Source: Ceratotherium simum simum
Taxonomy: Eukaryota; Chordata; Mammalia; Perissodactyla; Rhinocerotidae
Direction: 5' to 3'
NCBI RefSeq assembly: GCF_000283155.1
Contig: NW_004454280.1
Location: 1,520,635-1,584,634, forward strand
Length of the DNA: 64,000 nt
Made by a program: the position numbers and the translations under genes. Positions 47,141-57,029 of the stretch are shown here, piece by piece. The notes under the pieces were generated by a model. The model searched no databases. It saw nothing but the letters and a program-made list of their open reading frames with translations, and was not told the origin of the DNA. The first letter of the stretch is position 1, and each line of letters starts with the position of its first letter.

Positions 47141-48339
47141 TTTAAAAAATGAGTAAGATGTTGTCACTACCCTCCAAGGAGCTCACAGTGTCATGGGAAT
47201 GAGAGACACATGACCAAATTCCATTGGGGGGTGGATGAAGGAGACGAGGTGGGGATGTCAGGTGTGGTTGGGTGTGGAAGCCACAGGCTGCATGCCTCCA
47301 GACTGGAATGCACCCTCAGCAGAAAGAACTCTGGCTTCGGAGGACAAGAATGTGCTTAGGGTCTGGAGTCCTTAACTACCCTCTGAATCTTGTTGGTGAA
47401 TTGGGAAAAGGAACACCTTGCTCGCAGGCTCCCTGCAAGACCTGAGTGAGAGGCTATGTGCACAGTGCTAGGGCCAGGGGCTCCTCAACGAGGGGCCACC
47501 ACTAGCAGGGTGTCTGCAGCCTTGAAGTCCCAGGGTGACCAGGGTGGGAGGACCTGTCACAAAGGAGTTGGTGTATAAACATTTGATGAATGAATGAGTG
47601 AGTAAGTGAATGAAAGAAGAGAAGAGAGTAGCAGCTGCCCTGTGGGTGGGAGTGGGCTCCACGGTGGAGGCCAGGAGGTCTGACCCCAGCCTATGAGGGG
47701 GCACCCCCCCACCCCCTGCCCATAGTGGGTGCTCTTTAGCACAAGTGAGATGGAGGGAAGGCAGGCCAGAGCAGAGTGGCTTATATTAGCTGCTGATTCT
47801 TGGGTATTCAAGCTCAGACCTTTGATATAAACTCAAAACCACCAGTTTATTTATTTCATTTAGTAAGGAACTAAGACAATGGAGGAAGGAAAATACCAAT
47901 TTTGTTAGAAATGTAACTTTTTTTCCCTTTCCTTATTCCTCCTTTAAAAACCCTGGGCAACTAACCTAGTTTTCCATTCCCTTTGAACTCAGCTAAGGCG
48001 GATCTTCTTCAACGCAGAGTTGTAACATCCAGGTTCTTCACCTTTTGTGGGTCAGGGTGACTCTTCTAGTTACTGAAAAAGAAGAGGAGCTACAAGCACC
48101 ATCTTTTTAAGCTGCCCAGAGCTCTCCTGGAATTTTCTTTTTTAGCTTCCTTGCTAGCCCTAAGTGCTTCAGCCATGGTGGTTGGCCGGGATAGTGTGGC
48201 GCAGGAGATGTTTACTATTCGATTTTCCATTAAATGACTTTTAGAAGGGGGATGGGTGGAACAGACAGTTCTGCACAGTGTCTTCACATTACCAGGTCCC
48301 TGGGGGGTGAGGGTGGAGGTGTTACCTGTCTTTCAAATA
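47141..48339. other. Mixed non-coding DNA with weak L2/MIR traces
   Basis: About 47,150-47,235 looks like antisense L2 ('ctccaaggagctcacagtgt'). About 47,330-47,480 resembles a sense MIR. The part 47,575-47,620 has an L2-type tail 'gatgaatgaatgagtgag'. The rest (47,690-48,339) is unassigned. Confidence 0.4.
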
Positions 48340-48500
48340 TAGTGGAAAGAACACCTGAGCAAGAGTCAGGGACCAGTTCATGAATAGTGTGATCTTGGAT
48401 AAGTCACAGACTTCCTCTGGAAAGGTCCCTTATGGCCCTTTGGTTCTCTGATGGCTCTGCAATTGTGATGTGGGATCCTCCTTTCTCCTGAATAGCTCTA
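48340..48500 (+). mobile_element. MIR-type SINE fragment
   Basis: 'agcaagagtcagggaccagt', 'gatcttggataagtcacaga', 'cttcctctgg' and 'gatggctctgcaattgtgat' follow sense MIR/MIR3. Confidence 0.7.
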
Positions 48501-49529
48501 ATATATCCTTGCTGTGCCGTCCCTGCAGGAAGCAGGGCTGGGTGAACACACAGCGGGATGAGTGGTCTTCTCCCAGTGTGCTTTGAGCTATTCTGAATGG
48601 CTAATCTGCTCCCAAATCTCTCCTGGACTGGTGTGCTTCTAGCTTGAAATTTCATCATTAGAAAGTCATTCCTTTGAGTTGGACATTACTGAATTCAGGA
48701 GTCTCTAGTTAAAATGAATTTTGGCACTAGTTATTTGGGAAGTTTAGTTTATCAGACAACTTTCCAAAGGGGCAGCTGGCTGAGAACACAGCAAATCAGG
48801 TAGACAGATTCTGAAGGAACTGGGGCTGGGCAAGTCTGGAGGGCTGGCGGGGCAGGCAGGCCTAGGTGAGGTTTCCCGGCAAGACCCCTATTCTTGCAAA
48901 TGAGCAACCTGGGCCATCATCCCGACTGTGCTGAGCCTGGGGGGCCCTGCTTGCCTTCCTCCAGGAGGAAGTTTAGCTCAACATTCAACTTCATTCCCCT
49001 CTCCCCAGCCCCCCCTTCCATCCCCTATTTCTGGGACCCTAAACTCAAGAGCAGGACCTTGGGGAGCCCTGGAGCCCAGCTCAGCTTTATGTGCTTCTCG
49101 CCCCTCCCCATCCGCAGGCGCCTCCCCAGCTCCCTCCCTGAGCGCAGAGGTGTTTCAACTACTGCTGGCAGCCAAGGGCTCAGGTGTGTTCCTTCTGTCC
49201 TCTAATGCGGGGCTCTTAGAGATGGCTATTACACATTTTAACAAATAACAGGAGCACCGAGGCAAGGACTTTTACCACAATATGAACACTGTCATTTCAA
49301 CCTTTTAGGGCAACCAATCAGTGGAATCAAATTCAACAGCGAGGATGCAGAGTTGAGTTGAGCGGTGAGCTGCTTCTGCCTGGGTGGAGGCATGTTCTGC
49401 CAAGACTCGGACTGGAACACGCCCCTCCCGGGGCTGGGTGCTGGTAGGAACACAGACGGCCATTCCCGGAGCCGCCCCAGTGAACAAGCCCTGGAGGGCG
49501 AGCGCTGTCTCCTCACTCACTCACGCATC
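48501..49529. other. Unassigned non-coding DNA
   Basis: No gene or clear repeat. It becomes GC-rich from about 48,830. Frames of 70-106 codons at 48,894-49,520 overlap on both strands and carry no motif. Confidence 0.45.
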
Positions 49530-49634
49530 GGTGTGGGTGAGTGCTTACTGCCGAGCCTCGCGGAGCGCTGGGGAAGCCTCGGCCACCACCACCCAGTCCG
49601 CCCTCGGGACGCCTGCCACTGGCGGACACTCACT

Positions 49635-49840
49635 GCCTGTGTACCAGGCGCTCTGCGAAGCGCTTTACGCAGACGGTTACAATTCATGCTCAGAACAGCT
49701 CTACGACAGAGGTGCTCTCCTTAGTCCCTTTTTACGTAGAAACTGAGGCTTAGAGAGGGCACCCTGCCCAAGGGTACCAAGGTGAAAGCAGGAGAGCAGG
49801 GGTCTCCAACTCAGAGCCTGCGCCCAGGGCCGCGCCGCAG
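49635..49840 (-). mobile_element. MIR SINE, antisense, CpG-rich
   Basis: 'ctgtgtaccaggcgctctgc', 'aagcgctttacgcagacggt', 'cctttttacgtagaaactga' and 'ggcttagagagggcaccctg' follow antisense MIR almost along its length, with several CpGs retained. Confidence 0.8.
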
Positions 49841-49934
49841 GGGGCCTCTCCACCGCCTCCGCAGAGGCTGGCGCGGGGGAAGAACAAAAACCGCTGTGAC
49901 ACACGTGGGAGGTGCTGTCAGAGAGCGTGTCCCA

Positions 49935-50410
49935 AGGTCCATTCCGTCAACAGATTCTTCTCGGGAGTGACAGGCTGCATGCTGGAGCTGTGCGGGTCAT
50001 GGGGGTGAGCCCAAAGAATTTAAACCCGCAGTCAGTCCCTGCTTTCATGGCGAGTCTAGTGCAGGCGCGGAGGGCAGATGTTAAAGAAAGAGGCACACAA
50101 ATAAATGCCAACTTACCGCTGAGGAGCGAGTCAGGGACTTCCTGACGGACCCAAGGCTTCAGAGAGCAGGGCGCGTTGGACCTGGTCTGAAGAGCGGGCG
50201 CTCGGGTGGAGAGGAGAGGACGTCCGGGCTCTCGGCCTCTCGGCGGGGAAGAGCGGCAGGCGCTTAAGGACGGAGGACAGTTCCGGTGGGCCTGGCTGGA
50301 GCAGGGCACGTGGAGGGGAGAGGCCGGAGAGCTAGGCTGGGATGAACTTGTGAAGGGCCCTTCTGCCAGGTGAGGAGCCACGCGAGCTTCATCACACAGG
50401 CTCACACGGG
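49935..50410 (-). mobile_element. L2 LINE 3' part, antisense
   Basis: 'ccgtcaacagattcttctcg' (3' end), 'cagtccctgctttcatggcg', 'gagtctagtgcaggcgcgga' and 'ggacctggtctgaagagcgg' follow the antisense L2 order seen in other copies. Confidence 0.65.
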
Positions 50411-50594
50411 TTGGGGTTGAGGATGGGCTGGGCTGAGGAAGGGGCGCCGCGTGTTGAAGTTTGGGGAGGAGGAAGTTCCAACTTAACCTCTTCACGTTGC
50501 ACTTGTGCTCAATTGAAAAGATCCTTTTGTGCTCAATTCAAAGACAAGAGGCACTGTGGGGAGGAGTGAGGATTGGGGCTGGAAGGAGGTTAGA

Positions 50595-50740
50595 CACCAA
50601 GTAGTTAAACTCGTGTATTTTACAGAGGAGGAAGTTGAGGGCTCCAGAGGGAGTGATTTTACCGGGAACCAGGGACCACGATGAGGCACCGCACTTGTTT
50701 CTCTTGGTGAGTCCACTGCCTCTTCTAATCCGTTTATGCA
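50595..50740 (-). mobile_element. MIR/MIR3-type SINE, antisense
   Basis: 'tattttacagaggaggaagt', 'tgagggctccagagggagtg' and 'gaaccagggaccacgatgag' match antisense MIR. An L2-like 3' end may follow at 50,740-50,790. Confidence 0.65.
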
Positions 50741-53565
50741 CCCATGGAATACTTCCTGAACATTCACCATGCTCCCTGCACGTTTGAGCACGGGCTTCTC
50801 TCGAGTCAGGGATTTCCGAGTGATTGCAATAGGTCCTAGGCCAGAGGGAAGCCTTTTATGGTAATGCTCCAGGCTCGCATTTCCTATTTTTGGAGGCTTT
50901 CCACTTGTGTGTCCTGGTGGCATCTCAAGACTCAGCGTCCCCAAATCAGACTCATTATCTTCACCCTCAAATTTAGTCGGCTTCCTTGTTTCCTATTTCT
51001 AGGAAAGGAGCCACAGCCTTTCCAGTTCCCCAGTCTAAACTCTCAAGAGACGGCACGTAGAACGTGACACTAGAGCCTCATTTAATAACGGATAAGAGTA
51101 GATGGTTGTTCTAAGAACGTGCGTGTTGGATATGTATAGTAATGATGGTGTGGCCCCAGCAGGAAATGAGAACGAGGCTGGGAAGGAAGAGTTTGTTATT
51201 CTCACAAGTCCTGCAGGGCCCCAGGGGAAGTGCAGGATTTGGTCCTGAAGCAGAAGACAGGAGTGAGGGGAAAGGCTGAGCCAGAGCCTTTCCTGGGGTT
51301 TCCATGGGAAAGGCAGGTAGGGCAGAGTAACCAGCTGAGGATTATCTAGTTTGAATCTTTCTAGCCGGCTCTGGGCTCTGGGGCTGGGCCCTAGCTGCTG
51401 GCTTTGGGCCCTGGGGTGATTTAGGGCAGGGGAATATTGGCTTGGTCTGTCAGATAGGGAAGTGAGTTGGCGGTGTGGACTCATATGAAAGACGTGCTCC
51501 CAACAAGTCTTTACAATCTCTAAGAATTGGCCAGCCCTGGGATGGGAAGTCTCTCCCTGCCAGCAGGCATTTTAAGATGTCAAAACATCATAAAATACAG
51601 AAAAAAAGCCGTGATTAATACAGTGGTTCTTCCTTTCCCCTTATTCCCCACACCCAAGGTCTGGTCAGTTAGTATCCTCTGCTCTCACACTCTCTGATAT
51701 TGGCAGTCCTTTTGAGAACTCACCTTCTTCCCTGCAGAGTTAGTGATGTGTGTCCTAAGGAGATCTGGCCAGAGGGAGAAGGCTTGGGCTGCGTTTGTTC
51801 CGTGCTGGCCCTTTAAGGTGCTATATCTCATTTTTCCTCCAGCCCTCCTGCTTTCAGATTATTTCCTTCTTTCAGTGTTTCTAAGCCATCTTCAGAATGC
51901 AATGCCAAGGCCTTCCTGGAAGTTCCTGGTGCTTTGGATCCTCTACACTCCGACCCCACAGCCCATCCAGGCTCATCTCCCAAACTCCCTCTCCTCAAAC
52001 AGCACTTATTGGTAGTCCTGCCACCTAGAAGGTCTTCTGTTGCCCGTGTCCAGCTATTCAAATGCTGGCCCTGCTTAGAGGCCCAGTTTACATTCACACA
52101 GTGTATTCCAGTCCCCTAAGCAGAAATAAATAACCCCATCCCCTGTGCCCCCACGGTGCCCCCTGTTGGTCTGTCTTACATTTTATGATGATTTCCTTGG
52201 GATAGGGCAAGGGCAGCATGATGTTGGCTGGGAAAACGGCCCCATTCGTCTCTGTTTCTAGTCTCCCGAGTCCCCCTCCATACTGGGGGCCAGCTGGGGC
52301 TGGCAGTGTGTCCAGGTGAGGTGCCACAAGCCTGGACCAGTCCTTTTTTCTCCCCTTTGGGGCACTCTCTGACCCTCTATCCCCTGCATAGGGTTGAAGC
52401 ACTACTCTGAGTAGCTCCAGGACTCGCATACCTACGGGGCTTCCTGGGGCCCTGTGGCTGGGTGCCAGAAGGGCACCCTGGTGAGTGGGTCTCTCCCACT
52501 GGCCTGCATGGTGTTTCTTTCTTGAGATTGTGTGATTTGGGCCACTGACTTCAGGTAACTCTCCTGCATGTCAGACATGAGTTCTGGGCTCTGGGCTACC
52601 TGTGGTCCATCACCAAGCCTTGGGCTTGAACCGCATGTGTGGGCCTGTGCACTGACTCTTGCCTGAACATATTCTGCTAGTGGTGCTGCCTCTGGTCTAC
52701 AGCAGCCAGGAATGATGGGGGTGGTGGAAGTTATCTTTTACACTGTGCACTCCTGCTGCTGGCACTCGAGGTGGTCCCCTTGGTGCCATGTGTCAGGCAT
52801 TCCTCCGGGGATGACTCAAGACCTGTGCTTCACAGCATTAATGGCCCTTCTGAAGATGTTCTCTCTTGCCCTGATCAATGTGCTGACACCGTGCTCTGTC
52901 AGGTTGGTCTTAAGCCAGGCCTAACGAGCAACACACGTTTATTGTGTGAAGGAGACCTCTTTTCTCACCACGCCCACGGACCCTTGCCTGTCCTTGTCCA
53001 AGTGTTAATATAGGCAGGCAGGTGTACCGTAAACCCTGCAAAAGATCAAGAGATCACATACTAGAAATTTAGTAATGATGGCTTCTCAAGGTCAAGAGAA
53101 GATATAGTTGGAAGCTGTGTTGTTTTGCATTTATGCTATAAAATGCCAAACAATAAATCTAACATGACCAGAAGATGAACTAACATTTACAGTTTCCTGT
53201 GTGCTCTGAATGGACTTGCATCTGTGATCAGCATCAGTGAAGTGCTGCAACAGTGTTGAAGGTTATTGGAAGCCAGTCTTCACGGTGGCATGTGGATGAT
53301 GCGGTGCCGTATGCAGTGATGCAACCAGCATTAAATACAGATTTTAGGGACCTGCAGGAGCAAGAAAATCTTTATTATTTCAATGCAAACAAGTTCCAAA
53401 GAACTGCAGCACATTGTGAGTAAATAACAACGTTGCTATCTTTTTCTTAAGGTGGGAGATATAAAATTAGCCAGGGGTGGCACATTTGATAATAAAGAAC
53501 ATGAGGAGCTGGTTTCTAGACCTGAAAAGGAAGATACCCTGTCTGGACTTTATGAAGAGTCTTTT
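50741..53565. other. Unassigned non-coding DNA
   Basis: Nearly 3 kb without a confident repeat or gene. 51,820-52,100 has a faint sense-L2 texture. Frames up to 150 codons near here (51,484-51,035 on the - strand) have proline/serine-rich random composition and no motif. Confidence 0.4.
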
Positions 53566-53822
53566 TTTTAAAGACTTTTCTAGAGCAGTTTTAGGTTTAT
53601 AATAAAATTGAGAGGAAGATACAAAGAGATTTCCCACATGCCCGCTGCCCCCACACATGCATAGTCTCCCCATCATCAACATCCCTACCAGAGTGGTACG
53701 TTTGTTACAAAGGATGAACCTGCATTGAGCTCATAAATCACCCAAAGTCCGTAGTTTACATTAGGGCTCACTCTTGGTGTTGACCATTCTGTGGATTTGG
53801 ACAAGTGTATAATTCTTCAGAA
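53566..53822 (-). mobile_element. Probable L1 3'-end fragment, antisense
   Basis: 'gagcagttttaggtttataa', 'ccagagtggtacgtttgtta', 'cacccaaagtccgtagttta' and 'gatttggacaagtgtataat' parallel the fragment at 19,100-19,460. Confidence 0.65.
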
Positions 53823-53884
53823 AGATTCTTTCTGAAGAATCTTCATGCTTACTAATTGGGCAATAAAGAAACGCCCGTTATTCA

Positions 53885-54066
53885 CAATCAGGAGTTGGCA
53901 AATGGCAACCTGTGCCCACCCAGGGCAAACCTGGCCACCTGGCTTGTTTGCATATTTTCTCTGGCTGCTTTCTGTGCTATAAGAACAGAGCTGAGGGTTA
54001 GCCGCAGAGACCATGTGGTCCCCAACCCAAAAAAATATTTATCATCTGGCCCCTGTCCTAAATCTT
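53885..54066 (+). mobile_element. hAT-Charlie-type element (MER20-like)
   Basis: 'gagttggcaaatggcaacct', 'ctctggctgctttctgtgct', 'gcagagaccatgtggtcccc' and 'aaatatttatcatctggccc' match a common non-autonomous hAT repeat. The ERE at 54,067 inserted at its right end. Confidence 0.65.
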
Positions 54067-54258
54067 TTTGTTTTTTTGTTGAGCAAGATTTGTCCTGAGC
54101 TAACATCTGTGCCAGTCTTCCTCTACTTCGTATGTGGGTCGCTGCCTCAGCATGGCTGAGGAGTGGAGTAGGCCTGTGCCCGGGACCCGAACCCGTAAAC
54201 CCGGGCCGTGGAAGCAGAGTGTGCTGAACTCAGCCACTACCCATGGGGCCAGCTCCAA
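54067..54258 (-). mobile_element. ERE SINE, copy 5
   Basis: Antisense ERE with 'cctgagctaacatctgtgcc', 'gacccgaaccc' (B box complement) and head complement 'ccatggggccagctcc'. Flanked by 'cccctgtcctaaatctt' (54,050-54,066) and a one-mismatch copy at 54,259-54,275. Confidence 0.92.
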
Positions 54259-54304
54259 CCCCTGTCCTAGATCTTCATCAGTAAATCGCTATACCTCACG
54301 CAGA

Positions 54305-55120
54305 TCCGTGGGTTATTTTTTAACTTTTATTTTGAAGCAATTTCAAACTTAGAGGAAAAACAGTGCATGTATAGTACAGACAGCTCTCATATATTTGTCA
54401 CAGAGAAACCCCTTTCGAGTTTCTCTGCTTGTCCCAGTAATGTCCTTTATAGCAGGATCCAGTCCAGGGTCGTGAGTTGCACCCGCTGCCACGTCTGGCT
54501 CCACTCCTGTCGTCGGGGACAGTTTCTCAGTCCCGCCTGCGCTTCCACGCCTCTGACATTGATGTTAGCTTTGATTTTGTAATGATTATAGAGCCGCAGG
54601 GAGTTTAAAAATAGTACATACAGAAAGGGCCCATGTGCCTTTTGCCCAGTTTCCACTACTATTAGTCAGGGTTCTCCAGAGAAACAGAATCATTAGGGTG
54701 TGAAAATATATAGAAAGAGATTTATTATAAGAAATTGGCTTATGCAATTATGGAGGCTGGGGAGTCCCAAATCTGTGGTATGGGCTGGCAGGCTCGAGAC
54801 CTGGGAGAGCCGCTGGTGCAGGTGAAGTCCGAAGGCAGTCTGCTGGAGAATTTCCTCTGCTTTGTTGGGAGGCTGATCTTTTTATTCTATTCAGGCCTTC
54901 AACTGATTGGATAAGGCCCACCCACATTATGGAGGGCAATCTACTTATTCAAAGTTCACCTATTTAAATGTTAATCTAATCCAAAAACACTCTCCAGGTT
55001 GACACATAAAATTAACCATCACACCTCCCATGGTAACCACTTACATAGCTGTAGTATAATATCAAACCAGGAAATTGGCATTAGTTCCATGAATGTTATA
55101 GCACATTTTAAAATAAAAGT
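54305..55120 (-). mobile_element. L1 3' UTR fragment, antisense, split by an LTR
   Basis: 'cttttattttgaagcaattt', 'agcaggatccagtccagggt' and 'gacagtttctcagtcccgcc' belong to an L1M-type 3' UTR. 'gtatcctac'-like decay is present. The same type resumes after the LTR with 'ccacttacatagctgtagta' and 'atatcaaaccaggaaattgg' at 55,036. Confidence 0.65.
54658..55023 (-). mobile_element. ERVL-type LTR, antisense
   Basis: 'attagtcagggttctccaga', 'ggcttatgcaattatggagg', 'ttcaggccttcaactgattg' and 'gacacataaaattaaccatc' are the antisense of an ERVL LTR related to the one at 33,819 (shared terminal sequences). A clean target duplication was not established. Confidence 0.8.
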
Positions 55121-55846
55121 TTTTTTATACAGACAGGACTCCACAAGAAAACATTTGCCCAGGGTATCCCTGCGTGTAGTTTTCAAAATTGGCTCCAGGT
55201 GCCATAGGGGTTCAATGACAGTAACCTGGAGGCCGCCCCTGGATGGGGGCAAGATCAGTGGGCGAGTTCCAGGCCCTGCCCCCTGGACGGACTGGTTGCT
55301 CTTTCGTGTGCTACTATCGAGTGTCGCTTGGAGGAGAGGCTTCACTGCTAAAGCCCTTTGGATGCCACTGCTCTCGGCCATCTTTAGGCCACCCCTGCTT
55401 ATATATCTCTTACCAGACTCTGCTCCAGACCTCCTCCTGTCCTGGCCTCCTGCTCCAAGCACTTGCCTCTGACCTCCCACCAGGTTCGATCTTTCTCACA
55501 TGCTTTTAGCATCTCAGGCCTTGGTCGCCTGGACTTTTTCCCCCTTTCCATCTTCCTCTGACCTGCAGGTGTCCTGTTGCCTTAGATGAGATCTTTCTGA
55601 TTCATTCCTTAGCCAGAGGGAGCCCCATTCCCTGCTCTGGCCATTGATCACCTTTCTTGAGAAGTAGGTGGTAGGCCAAATGCTCTCTCTTATGGAAAAT
55701 TACCTCTCTATAAAAAATATCTCCAATAGACATCAGATATGCTGACATGTGACAGGATCACAATCATAGTGGGGTATTTTGATCAAGTAGATTAAATGAC
55801 AAGAATTTAGAAAGCATGAATAATATATAAATACATTTGTTTTTAA
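55121..55846. other. Unassigned DNA, possible L1 scrap
   Basis: 55,150-55,690 has no recognised family. 55,735-55,830 contains 'tcacaatcatagtggggtat' and 'gattaaatgac', which resemble the L1 ORF2 endonuclease region on the + strand. Confidence 0.4.
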
Positions 55847-56097
55847 TGGTTTGTTTTTTATTTTGTGAGGCAGATTGGCCTTGAGCTAACATCTGTTGCC
55901 AATCCTCCTCTTTTTGCTGAGGAAGATTGGCCCTGAGCTAACATCTGTGCTCATCTTCCTCCATTATGTATATAGGATGCCACCACAGGATGGCTTGATG
56001 AGTGGTGCGTATGTCTGTGCCTGGGATCCGAACCCACGAAGCCCTGGCCGCCAAAGCGGAGTGCGTGAAATTAACCACTACACCACTGGCTGGCCCC
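55847..56097 (-). mobile_element. ERE SINE, copy 6
   Basis: Antisense ERE with T-rich tail, 'ggccttgagctaacatctgt', 'gggatccgaaccc' (B box complement) and head complement 'actggctggcccc'. Flanked by 'taaatacatttgtttt' (from 55,828) and 'taaataactttgtttt' (from 56,098), a two-mismatch target duplication. Confidence 0.92.
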
Positions 56098-57029
56098 TAA
56101 ATAACTTTGTTTTAATAAGCATTATGAAATTTTGTACTCAAAAGTTTTTTTAATCATGGCTTTGTTAAATAGATTATGTACTGTTTGCTTTTATCATCTA
56201 CACTGATTTGATAGAGTTAACATCCAGCTTTTAATTAAAGTATTCGATACCTTAAAGCTAATTATATATTAATTACTTATATATAAAGCTAATTATATAT
56301 TAATATATAAAATATATTAAATAATTTCTTATTATTTAAGGTCAAAACCAACATAAAAACTCCCAACATAAAAACTCTGACCTCCCTAATGAGGTGGGGC
56401 TTCTCTTTCCCTCGTCTCTCCTCTCTTTCTACTCTTTGTTACTTTAATCTCTGTTTGTCTTTTTTCATCAATTTTATAATCACACTTAAAGCGAATTATT
56501 TAGACCAATTTCTACTTAGTTTTGATGTGCATCACCAGGCCTTTTGAGTATTCCCTGAACCCCTCTATAACTTCCCTATTATTGATTCCAGTGATCTGGA
56601 TAGTGTTTTAAATAAATATTTTTGAGAAGGGGAACTCAGGTACTCAAGTGTATTTTCTAAGCTTAGACTATTTAAAGACTGATGTCTTTGTTTGTAAAAT
56701 AATTGACTCTCATCTTTTTTCCTCTATAGATTTTTTTTTTCTGGTTAGAGATTGTTATCAAGTCTATCCTTTAAACATTGATTTTTCTACAGTACTGAAT
56801 TAAGTGTGGAATATGATTTAGTTATTATGTTTCTTCATGCAGTTTCTAATGATTTCATCTAAAATTGGCAAAGCCTTCCCACATTTTAATTTCAAACATG
56901 AAAAAGGTATTTTCTGTACTTTTCTTCTGTTCCCTAGAGTGAATCTGCTTTGTAAGAAGGATTCTTCTCTGACAACTGAACACATGCTCTCCTGTGCTGC
57001 AGGTGTTGGTGAAGGTTTCATGTTCACTC
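56098..57029. other. AT-rich non-coding DNA
   Basis: No gene. A 20-bp direct repeat 'aaagctaattatatattaat' occurs at 56,254-56,273 and 56,285-56,304 (31-bp period), followed by more AT-rich sequence to 56,340. No family recognised. Confidence 0.6.

Larger units (their letters stand above)
49530..50420. promoter_or_regulatory. CpG-rich block, possible CpG island
   Basis: By hand count about 15 CpG dinucleotides lie in 49,541-49,740, and about 14 in 50,165-50,295, far above the rest of the window. The block overlaps a MIR (49,635-49,840) and an L2 (49,935-50,410), which normally lose CpGs by methylation decay. Possible readings are an unmethylated regulatory element or GC-biased gene conversion. 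No promoter motif or exon is identified. Confidence 0.4.

Noticed and set aside
49947..50495. 182-codon - strand frame in the CpG-rich block
   Set aside because: High GC lowers stop frequency. The sequence is L2-derived and the peptide is low complexity (P, S, A, R). Not called as an exon.
50492..51484. Two - strand frames of about 150 codons as candidate exons
   Set aside because: The first overlaps a MIR. The second has no domain and a random Pro/Ser/Leu composition, and no supporting splice pattern was found.
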